From Lachnospiraceae bacterium (lineage in GTDB: Bacteria; Bacillota; Clostridia; Lachnospirales; Lachnospiraceae), in assembly GCA_017480565.1 (NCBI GenBank), contig JAFVAL010000040.1, positions 62,001-126,000 on the forward strand: a stretch of DNA of 64,000 nucleotides, in the 5' to 3' direction. The first letter of the stretch is position 1, and each line of letters opens with the position of its first letter. Positions 19,620-27,661 of this stretch are shown one piece after another. The notes beneath the pieces were generated by a model, which was not told the origin of the DNA, made no database searches, and worked only from the letters and a program-made list of their open reading frames with translations. The translations under genes were made by a program, and so were the position numbers.

Positions 19620-20576
19620 TTATGTCAAAAGTCCCATATTTCCCATCGCTGTTAAGAATAAAAACAGGGTAAAAACAGACAAAATAGACGTCACTGCCAC
19701 GATTTCTCCTGCCAGTTCTTCGTTACCGCCCATAGAAACCGCAGTGCTGTAAGAATTCACAGCGGTCGGCGCACCGGCATACATTAACACCGCGATCAGA
19801 TCTGCCCTGCGGATGCCCAAGAATACTGCCGCTGTCACCAGGATCCCCGGCAAAATCACAAGCTTGCAGGCACTGACAATTCCAAGTCTGCCTGCCCATT
19901 TCTTCACCGCCTTAAAATCAAACCCTGAACCGAGGGCGAGCATCGCTGCCGGTGTTGCCATCGCACCAAGCTTTGAGACCACACTGCTCATCAGAATTGC
20001 AGGGATCTTAAGTCCCGAAGCGTTCACCAAAAGGCCCAGAAGGCTGCTGGATACCATGGGATTTAAGAGGATCTTTTTCACCATCTGAAGGATGTCTTTC
20101 GCACTTTTCTTGCCGGAAATCCCGCGTGCCGATTCAAAGGCAATCGTAGAACAGGTGTTGACAATCGGGGTAATGATAATCATCAAGACCGCACTCATGC
20201 CGATGTCATTTCCAAAAAAACTGGCGATGATCGGAAGCGTGAGCAGGTTGTAATTCGCCTTATGCATGCCCTGAATCATAACCGGGGCAATGGTCTTATC
20301 CTTCTCTGCACGATTCACCAAAAATGAAATCAAAAGGAACGAGGCAATGCAGGTGAGCCCCACAAACACCGCCAGCTTGACATCAAATGCGCTGCGGATA
20401 TCCGCATTGTAGACGCTCTGAAAGATGCTCAGCGGCAAGAACACCTTAAACACCAGCTTGTTCATCCCGGAGGCGGTCTTCTCATCCAACAGTCTGATCC
20501 TTCCGAGAAAATAGCCCAAAACCATAAACGCCAGCAGCGGAAACACCGCGTTAAAGGCAAGTCCCATCGAATTCAT
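19620..20576 (-). CDS. AEC-family transporter (auxin efflux carrier superfamily)
   Basis: The 318-aa protein has ten predicted membrane segments in the 5+5 arrangement of the AEC family. Seen features are FPLLAFMVLGYFLGRIRLLD near the start and the unwound-helix style ALGSGFDF around residue 215. Bacterial members export organic acids or amino acids. It is last in a compact minus-strand run (27 nt after the esterase gene); GGGGAG precedes the ATG. Confidence 0.85.
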   Translation of the reverse strand: MNSMGLAFNAVFPLLAFMVLGYFLGRIRLLDEKTASGMNKLVFKVFLPLSIFQSVYNADIRSAFDVKLAVFVGLTCIASFLLISFLVNRAEKDKTIAPVMIQGMHKANYNLLTLPIIASFFGNDIGMSAVLMIIITPIVNTCSTIAFESARGISGKKSAKDILQMVKKILLNPMVSSSLLGLLVNASGLKIPAILMSSVVSKLGAMATPAAMLALGSGFDFKAVKKWAGRLGIVSACKLVILPGILVTAAVFLGIRRADLIAVLMYAGAPTAVNSYSTAVSMGGNEELAGEIVAVTSILSVFTLFLFLTAMGNMGLLT

Positions 20577-20603
20577 CCCATAATCTCCCCTATTTCCTGT
20601 TAT

Positions 20604-21374
20604 TTATCCCCGCCAGAATCTGACTGCTTCCTCAATCCAGCCTTCTGCCGCCGTCTCGGTGCCCGGTCCGACCCCGTGATCCACGCCGGGATAAATCTTT
20701 GTCTCATGCTCGATGCCTGCTGCCGTAAGCGCCGCATCCATCCGTTTCGTGTTCTCCGGCGCGACGGTCTGATCTGCATCGCCGCACCAGACAAACGTGC
20801 GCGGGTACTTCTCGTTGACCAGCAGCTCCACGCTGGTTCTCTCCTCCATCGACCTGGTAGCATCCTTGCCGATGAGCATGTCGTGAGACCCCTGATGCGT
20901 GTGCTCAGAGAGCATCGAAATGACCGGATACGTCAGTTCCACCATCCCGGGTTTTTTCAGCCCGTAGCGCACATAGCCAAGCGCTTCCGTGCCCATCGTC
21001 GCCACAAGATGACCGCCCGCAGAAGAACCCCAGATCGAATAGTCTTCAAGGTCCAGATGTAACTCTTCCGCCCGCGCAAACACCTCCCGGATCGCACGTG
21101 CAAGATCATCCTGCGGCGCCGGGAATTTTGCTTTCTTCTTCACGCGGTAATACACGATTACGACAGAGATATCCATCTCATTTAACTTCTTCGCAATCGG
21201 AACCCCTTCGATAAAACTGCACACCATCTGATAGCCGCCGCCCGGCACCACGATTGCCACCGGATGTACCTTGCCGTCATCCAGCACAAAACGTGTGTCC
21301 AGTTTGTAACGATTCGGACGGTAAATATCCTTCAACGCCTGCTTTCCATCCATGTCTTTCGGTCTCTCTGCCAT
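20604..21374 (-). CDS. alpha/beta hydrolase (esterase/lipase family)
   Basis: The 256-aa protein has AIVVPGGGYQMVC (oxyanion loop near residue 42), the nucleophile elbow WGSSAGGHL near 113, the acid region CGDADQTV near 200 and YPGVDHGVG with the catalytic His near 232. This set resembles xylan/acetyl esterases of the BD-FAE type. It has no signal peptide. Its ATG overlaps the stop of the preceding hydrolase (TAATG), indicating translational coupling. Confidence 0.85.
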   Translation of the reverse strand: MAERPKDMDGKQALKDIYRPNRYKLDTRFVLDDGKVHPVAIVVPGGGYQMVCSFIEGVPIAKKLNEMDISVVIVYYRVKKKAKFPAPQDDLARAIREVFARAEELHLDLEDYSIWGSSAGGHLVATMGTEALGYVRYGLKKPGMVELTYPVISMLSEHTHQGSHDMLIGKDATRSMEERTSVELLVNEKYPRTFVWCGDADQTVAPENTKRMDAALTAAGIEHETKIYPGVDHGVGPGTETAAEGWIEEAVRFWRG

Positions 21375-22525
21375 TACTGTTTCCTCGCTCTCTTGGTATA
21401 AATGTGGACGATCGGTCCTTGCTTTCTATTTTCAAGCATCGCCTCGCAATCTGCGTCATTGAGATACGCAAGCGCTTTGCTGTCTGTTTCTATCGTCGGT
21501 TTCCAGCCATTTCCATCATCACGGTTTACAATGTGCACCTGACAAGCCTGGCCGTTGCGATCCTTCCCTTCCAGCACATAATCGGCACACTTAGAGACTG
21601 CCTTCACCCCTCGAAATACCTGGGTATCTTTTGCGCCCGGCAGAATCGTTCCTGTGAAATATTTGCCCGCAGCCGTCCCTTCAAATGGCAGTTCCACCAC
21701 CGTGCGCACACCATCTCTCTCAATATTGCGCCCGGTCAGCGTCACATCCACCGTCAGAACCTCCGTGTAGCCATTTAAAAACCATGTTGTAGCGGAGATT
21801 GCCTTAGCATTCGATGGTCCGAAAAATCCGTGCCCAGCCCCCTCAATTAAAACCAGCTGCGCATGTTTATAAGCTCTTGCGGCCTTCTCTGCATACGAAT
21901 AGGCGACCACTTTATCGGCCGATCCGTGTACGATTAAAACCGGTCCCGTGTACGGAGAAATCTCTTCAATCGGGTCCATGTGCATGACGTCTTGTGCATA
22001 GAGTCTCCCCAGTTTCATCGGGCCGCACGGAAATGTCTCCGGGACATTTTCCGGGTCAAATGTGGCCCGCATCATCTGCCCGCGTCTGGCATCATCCGGA
22101 ATGCAAAGTGCCGGATAAAATAACACCAGCTTATGCACCCTCTCCCGCATTTGTGCGGCCGTAAGAGCGCTCACAAAGCCACCCTGGCTCATGCCCATGA
22201 GCACCAGCTTGGTGCTATCTGTATAGCGAAGCGAAGACACATAAGCGATCACTGCTTTTAAATCTTCCACTTCCGTCAACACGGACATCTCGGTGGTCGC
22301 TCCGTCACTTTTCGTCCATGGTCCGCCACCGTTAAAGTCAAATGTATACGCTGCATAGCCATCTTCCGCCAGCTTCCTCGCATAGCCATCGCTCGCCCGA
22401 TGATTTGCCATAAATCCATGGGAAACAATCACCGGCACCAAGCGCTCGCCCTCAGGGCGAAACTCAAATCCACGGATCGTAAGTCCATCTCTCTGACACG
22501 TAAACGCACGTTTCTTGATCTTCAT
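21374..22525 (-). CDS. alpha/beta hydrolase with C-terminal DUF3237-like domain
   Basis: Residues 1-255 form a feruloyl-esterase-like alpha/beta hydrolase: IVSHGFMANH near 33, nucleophile elbow MGMSQGGFV near 112, VHGSADKVV (acid) near 200 and GAGHGFFG (His) near 228. Residues 255-375 form a beta-barrel-like region (LTVDVTLTGRNIERDGVRT, YFTGTILPGAKDTQ, YVLEGKD) like DUF3237. The fusion is unusual and suggests one enzyme for an ester-modified small molecule or sugar. It lies 15 nt after a chrA gene. Confidence 0.75.
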   Translation of the reverse strand: MKIKKRAFTCQRDGLTIRGFEFRPEGERLVPVIVSHGFMANHRASDGYARKLAEDGYAAYTFDFNGGGPWTKSDGATTEMSVLTEVEDLKAVIAYVSSLRYTDSTKLVLMGMSQGGFVSALTAAQMRERVHKLVLFYPALCIPDDARRGQMMRATFDPENVPETFPCGPMKLGRLYAQDVMHMDPIEEISPYTGPVLIVHGSADKVVAYSYAEKAARAYKHAQLVLIEGAGHGFFGPSNAKAISATTWFLNGYTEVLTVDVTLTGRNIERDGVRTVVELPFEGTAAGKYFTGTILPGAKDTQVFRGVKAVSKCADYVLEGKDRNGQACQVHIVNRDDGNGWKPTIETDSKALAYLNDADCEAMLENRKQGPIVHIYTKRARKQ

Positions 22526-22540
22526 TTTTCCTCCTAAAAA

Positions 22541-23116
22541 TCAACCCGCAAAGCGCAGCACACACTGCATGCCAAGCTCGCAAACTCCAGAAATCACCAT
22601 CACCAGAATCGGATTCAGCTTCCATTTGCGAAGCAAAACCAGACATCCGATGAAATAAAGCACAAACCTCCACTGCACATTTCCGGCCACAAAGGAAACC
22701 GTTCCCGTGGTAAAGATGGTCGGAATCAAGATGCCAAGCCCTGCCGCCAGAATCATCGAGACCACCGCCGGGCGCAACGTCCCCAGCACGCCTTTTAACA
22801 AGGGCATCTCATGATATTTCTTATAAAGCAAGGCAAGCAGACTCACAAAAACGCAGGACGGAAGCACACATCCTGCCGTTGCGGCAAGCGCTCCTAAAAT
22901 GCCAGCGACCTGATTCCCAACAAAGGTCGCCCCGTTGATCGCAATCGGACCAGGGGTCATCTCTGAGATCGTCACCAGATTGGCAAAATCGGCCTCCGAA
23001 AGCCACCCGTAATGCAAGATCACCTGCTCTCGGATCAGCGGCATGGCGGCATATCCACCGCCAAAACTAAACGCGCCGATCTGTAGGAAGGCCAGAAATA
23101 ACTGTAAGTAAATCAT
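22541..23116 (-). CDS. ChrA-type (CHR superfamily) transporter subunit
   Basis: The 191-aa half-size CHR protein has the signatures GAFSFGGGYAAMPLI near residue 15, EMTPGPIAINGATFVG near 50 and a roughly six-segment hydrophobic profile. Short CHR proteins work as pairs; the partner is encoded just upstream with a 4-nt overlap. Characterised pairs export chromate, but the real substrate of many is unknown. An esterase follows after 15 nt. Confidence 0.9.
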   Translation of the reverse strand: MIYLQLFLAFLQIGAFSFGGGYAAMPLIREQVILHYGWLSEADFANLVTISEMTPGPIAINGATFVGNQVAGILGALAATAGCVLPSCVFVSLLALLYKKYHEMPLLKGVLGTLRPAVVSMILAAGLGILIPTIFTTGTVSFVAGNVQWRFVLYFIGCLVLLRKWKLNPILVMVISGVCELGMQCVLRFAG

Positions 23117-23682
23117 CCCTTGCCCCCTCTCTGGCGTACCAGAGCGCGAACCACTCCAAAGAGTGCGGTACCTAAGATCAACCAGATCACATTTATATGC
23201 ACAAAATAATTGAGCACAAAGGTAATCGCCATAATCAGCAAAAGCACCCAGTCTTTGCCCTTTAAGACCCCGAGAAACATATCCCAGACAATGGATAAGA
23301 TTACCGCACTCACCCCGGCACGCATGCCGGAGAGCAAAGCCTGAATCGCAAAATTGTCTTTAAATGCACTGTAGAAAAAAGAGACAACCGTCAAAATCAC
23401 AAACGGAGGCAAAATCGCACCCAGAACGGATACCAGCACGCCTTTAAGCCCCGCTAGCTGATAGCCCACCACGATCGCACCGTTGACCGCAATCGGTCCG
23501 GGAGAAGACTGCGCAATTGCCACGTAGTCAAGCATCTCGTCCTCCTCAATCCAGTGCAGTTCGTCGACAAATTTACGCTTTAAAAGTGTAACGATGACAT
23601 ATCCGCCACCAAAGGTAAATGCACTCAGATATAATGTTGAAAAAAATAATTTCTTTAATACTGCGGTTTTTTTCTCTCCCAT
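23113..23682 (-). CDS. ChrA-type (CHR superfamily) transporter subunit
   Basis: This 189-aa partner of the next gene shares the FTFGGGYVIVTLL and QSSPGPIAVNGAIVVG signatures. Start chosen at MGEKKTAVLKKL after AGAGGTCTGCA; an upstream ATG adds 27 residues without a ribosome site. It heads the run chrA-chrA-hydrolase-hydrolase-AEC, all with gaps of 27 nt or less or overlaps. Confidence 0.88.
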   Translation of the reverse strand: MGEKKTAVLKKLFFSTLYLSAFTFGGGYVIVTLLKRKFVDELHWIEEDEMLDYVAIAQSSPGPIAVNGAIVVGYQLAGLKGVLVSVLGAILPPFVILTVVSFFYSAFKDNFAIQALLSGMRAGVSAVILSIVWDMFLGVLKGKDWVLLLIMAITFVLNYFVHINVIWLILGTALFGVVRALVRQRGGKG

Positions 23683-23864
23683 TGCAGACCTCTTTTTTTG
23701 CTTCTCCCTGTATTTTACCATATGTTTGAGCAAACGTGCATTATAATGTTCAAAAAACGACAACTTTACACAAATTTTACTACCACCTTTTTTGCTTCTC
23801 CACTATAATAGAAGATGCGCGTGGATAACAAAACTCATGCCTATTCGTTTGTTGGGAGGAACTT

Positions 23865-24836
23865 ATGTTAGTACCTATTTTATTGTTTTTACTCGGCTTT
23901 GTGCTTTTAATTAAAGGCGGTGACTGGTTTGTCGACGGTGCGGTCGGCATCGCACACCGGTTTCATCTGCCGGAGCTTTTAATCGGTGCGACGGTCGTTT
24001 CGATCGGAACCACACTTCCGGAGGTGATGGTCTCCTCGCAGGCAGCCCTGCAAGGGAACGCAGGCATCTCCTACGGCAACGCGATCGGTTCCGTGATCTG
24101 CAATACGAGTTTGATTGCCGCGATCACGATCGCAGCTTCTCCCGGGAAGACCAACCGCAAGAACCTGACCCTTCCGGCTGCCTTCTTTGCAGGTGCAGCT
24201 CTCATCTATTCCGTGATTGCCTGGACCTCCGGGCGGTTTGAACGCTGGCAGGGTATCTGCTTCTTGATTGCATTTGTCGTATACATGGTCATCAGCACGC
24301 TTCACATGAAGAAGCATCCGGAGCTTGCGGAGGAAGAGGAAGAAGAGGCCACAGCAAAGGATATGCCGTTCTGGAAAGAACTGGTCCTCTTAATCGTCGG
24401 TGCAGCCGTCATCGCGATCGGTGCTAATCTTCTCGTCAACAACGGAACCCTCATCGCGGAAGCGCTCGGTGTCCCGGACGCCGTGATCGGTCTTACGATG
24501 ATCGCCCTCGGCACTTCTCTGCCGGAGCTTGTCACCGCGATCACATCTTTGATCAAGGGGCACGGTGCATTAAGCCTGGGCAACGTCATCGGTGCGAATT
24601 TATTTAACATTATCCTGGTCTCCGGCATGGCGATCACGATCTCTCCGTTTGCGATCCCCGCAGAACGCACCATCGCAGGCATCAACTCCTCGTTGGTCAT
24701 CGATCTGCCGGTCATGTGGATCGTCATGGGTCTTCTTTGCATCCCGGCACTGATCAAGGAAAAGCTCTCCCGTTGGCAGGGCATTTTACTCCTTTGCATC
24801 TACGTGGCTTTCACGGTCTTCCAGTTTGTATATTGA
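23865..24836 (+). CDS. calcium/sodium antiporter (CaCA family, YrbG-like)
   Basis: The 323-aa protein has two alpha-repeats typical of Na+/Ca2+ exchangers: ATVVSIGTTLPEVMVSSQAA near residue 42 and MIALGTSLPELVTAITS near 215, with GNAIGSVICNT and GNVIGANLFNI helices after them. An acidic loop (EEEEEEA region) separates the halves. It sits alone on the plus strand, divergent from the chrA run; GGGAGGAACTT precedes the ATG. A TATAAT box at 23804-23809 lacks a good -35. Confidence 0.92.
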   Translation: MLVPILLFLLGFVLLIKGGDWFVDGAVGIAHRFHLPELLIGATVVSIGTTLPEVMVSSQAALQGNAGISYGNAIGSVICNTSLIAAITIAASPGKTNRKNLTLPAAFFAGAALIYSVIAWTSGRFERWQGICFLIAFVVYMVISTLHMKKHPELAEEEEEEATAKDMPFWKELVLLIVGAAVIAIGANLLVNNGTLIAEALGVPDAVIGLTMIALGTSLPELVTAITSLIKGHGALSLGNVIGANLFNIILVSGMAITISPFAIPAERTIAGINSSLVIDLPVMWIVMGLLCIPALIKEKLSRWQGILLLCIYVAFTVFQFVY

Positions 24837-24859
24837 GTCTGGGATCCCAGAAAGAATCA

Positions 24860-24890
24860 CCCCTTCCGAACTTCGGAAGGGGATTTTTTT
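24860..24890 (+). terminator. terminator after the calcium/sodium antiporter
   Basis: CCCCTTCCGA and TCGGAAGGGG form a 10-bp stem with a 3-nt loop, followed by A and seven T. Confidence 0.92.
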
Positions 24891-24921
24891 GCAAATAATC
24901 TGAAAAAAGCGAAAATATTGC

Positions 24922-24950
24922 TTGACACTTTATATGATAGGTGTTATAGT
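24922..24950 (+). promoter_or_regulatory. sigma-A promoter of clpB
   Basis: TTGACA, 17 bp, TATAGT. No CIRCE or CtsR heptad repeat was found beside it; a small GAAC-AAATA-GTTC symmetry follows at 24958-24970. Confidence 0.8.
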
Positions 24951-25011
24951 TGCAATAGAACAAATAGTTCCGCGATGTATGTCGCGTCCATTTGGTAAAG
25001 GATGTGATTGT

Positions 25012-27603
25012 ATGAACATCAATAAGTTTACACAGAAGTCTGTCGAAGCGGTTCAGTCTTGCGAGAAGCTCGCTTACGAGTACGGTCATCAGGAGATCGA
25101 CCAGGAGCATCTTCTTCACTGTCTGCTGACGCAGGAAGATAGTTTGATAGAGAAGCTGATCGAGAAGATCAACGGCAATTCCGAGGGTCTGCTCGCAGAT
25201 CTGGAGACGGAGCTGAAGCGTCGCCCGAAGGTGCAGGGTGGACAGCTGCACATCAGCAATGATTTGAACAAGGTGCTCATTTACGCCGAGGATGAAGCCA
25301 AGCGCATGGGCGATGAGTATGTCTCTGTAGAGCATCTCTTCCTCTCCATGCTGGCGCAGCCTTCCCGCACGATGAAGCAGATTTTTAAGAATAACGGGAT
25401 CAACCGGGATAACTTCTTAAAGGCACTACAGTCCGTGCGTGGCAACCAGCGCGTGACGAGCGATAACCCCGAGGCAACGTATGACACGCTTGAGAAGTAT
25501 GGCTATGATCTGGTCTCCAGAGCCCGTGAGCAGAAGCTTGATCCAGTCATTGGCCGTGACGAGGAGATCCGTAATGTGGTTCGTATCCTCTCTCGTAAGA
25601 CGAAGAACAATCCGGTACTCATCGGTGAGCCTGGTGTCGGTAAGACCGCCGTCGTCGAAGGCCTCGCGCAGAGAATTGTGGCAGGCGATGTGCCTGATGT
25701 GTTAAAAGATAAGAGAATGTTTGCCCTGGATATGGGCGCCTTGGTGGCAGGCGCGAAGTACCGTGGCGAATTTGAGGAACGTTTGAAGGCAGTGCTGGAA
25801 GAGGTCAAGAGCTCCGACGGCCAGATCATTTTATTCATCGATGAGTTGCATACCATTGTCGGCGCGGGCAAGACCGATGGCGCGATGGATGCCGGCAACC
25901 TGTTAAAGCCGATGCTTGCCAGAGGCGAGCTGCACTGTATCGGTGCGACCACGCTCAATGAATATCGTCAGTACATCGAGAAGGACGCCGCGCTGGAGCG
26001 TCGTTTCCAGCCCGTCATGGTGGATGAACCGACCGTCGAGGAGACGATCTCGATCCTGCGTGGTTTGAAGGAACGCTATGAAGTCTTCCACGGGGTGAAG
26101 ATCACCGATGGCGCACTCATTTCCGCGGCGACCCTCTCCCACCGTTATATCAGTGACCGTTTCTTGCCGGACTAGGCCATCGACCTGGTCGATGAGGCGT
26201 GCGCTTTGATCAAGACAGAGCTGGATTCGATGCCGCAGGAACTCGACGATGTCCGCCGTAAGATCATGCAGATGGAGATCGAGGAGGCTGCGCTGAAGAA
26301 AGAGGAGGATCGTCTTTCCCAGGAACGTCTTGCCGTGCTGCAGAAGGATCTTTCCGAACTGAAGGAGACATTTGCCACACAGAAGGCGCAGTGGGACAAT
26401 GAAAAGTCTGCCGTCGAGCGCGTGCAGAAGCTGCGTGAAGAGATGGAAGAATTAAAGCGCCAGATTCAGGATGCCAAGCAGCACTACAACCTTGAGAAGG
26501 CTGCGGAGCTGCAGTACGGTAAGCTTCCTGCCCTGCAGAAAGAACTCGAGAAGGAGGAGACATTTGCCAAGGAAGGCAGAACGCTCGTCCATGAGAATGT
26601 AACCGAAGAAGAGATTGCGAAGATCATCTCCCGCTGGACCGGCATCCCCGTCTCCAAGTTAAATGAATCCGAGCGCTCAAAGACCTTGCATCTGGAAGAT
26701 GAACTGCACAAGAGAGTCATCGGACAGAACGAAGGCGTAACCAAGGTCGCAGAAGCCATCTTAAGATCCAAAGCAGGCATCAAGGATCCCGGCAAGCCAA
26801 TCGGCTCCTTCCTCTTCTTAGGCCCCACCGGTGTCGGTAAGACCGAGCTTGCGAAGGCCTTGGCGGAGAGCCTGTTCGACGATGAGAATAACATCGTGCG
26901 TATCGATATGAGTGAGTACATGGAGAAGTTCTCCGTCTCTCGTCTGATCGGCGCACCGCCCGGATATGTCGGATATGAGGAAGGCGGTCAGCTGACCGAA
27001 GCCGTCCGCAGAAAGCCTTATTCCGTCGTGCTTTTCGATGAAATTGAGAAGGCGCACCCGGATGTCTTTAACGTCCTGCTGCAGATCCTGGACGATGGCC
27101 GTGTGACCGATTCGCAGGGCCGCACCGTGGACTTTAAAAACACGATCCTGATCATGACCAGCAATCTAGGTGCTTCCTACCTGCTCGATGCAATTGAGGA
27201 GAATGGTGAGATCACCGAGGAAGCGCAGGAGATGGTGGAAGGCGAGCTGCACGAGCACTTCCGTCCGGAGTTCTTAAACAGACTCGATGAGATCATCATG
27301 TTTAAGCCGCTCACGCAGGAAGACATCACGCAGATCCTTGATCTGCAGATTGCAGATATCAACAAGCGACTCACCGAGCGTGAGATTTCGATTGAAGTCA
27401 GCGACGAAGCAAAGCGTTACATCGCCGAAGAAGCCTTCGACCCGCTCTACGGTGCAAGACCGCTGAAGCGTTATCTGCAAAAGTATGTGGAGACCCTCTC
27501 TGCAAGACTGATTCTGGAGGACAAGGTTGCCCCGAGAGATATCATTTACTTCACCGTCGAGGACGGCAAGCTGGTTGCGATGCCGAAGGTGACAGAAGGA
27601 TAA
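25012..27603 (+). CDS. clpB: ATP-dependent disaggregase ClpB, interrupted by an in-frame TAG
   Basis: The frame gives a full-length 863-residue ClpB, the Hsp100 ring that threads aggregated proteins. It has the N domain, a first AAA+ module ([13 protein letters not shown]alker [17 protein letters not shown]alker B), the coiled-coil middle domain (about 400-530) and a second AAA+ module ([28 protein letters not shown]). At 26173-26175 the codon after RFLPD is TAG; the near-invariant residue there is Lys ([14 protein letters not shown]). The frame continues perfectly afterwards. As read, only the first 387 residues would be made. Error, nonsense mutation or suppression are the alternatives. Confidence 0.9.
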
Positions 27604-27622
27604 ATCTGATTCACATAATTGC

Positions 27623-27660
27623 AAGACGCAGGAATGTAGATTCGTTCCTGCGTCTTTTTC
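27623..27660. terminator. bidirectional terminator between clpB and the TIR-TPR gene
   Basis: AAGACGCAGGAA and TTCCTGCGTCTT form a 12-bp stem with a 10-nt loop and T-runs on both sides. The two genes converge here. Confidence 0.9.
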
Positions 27661-27661
27661 G

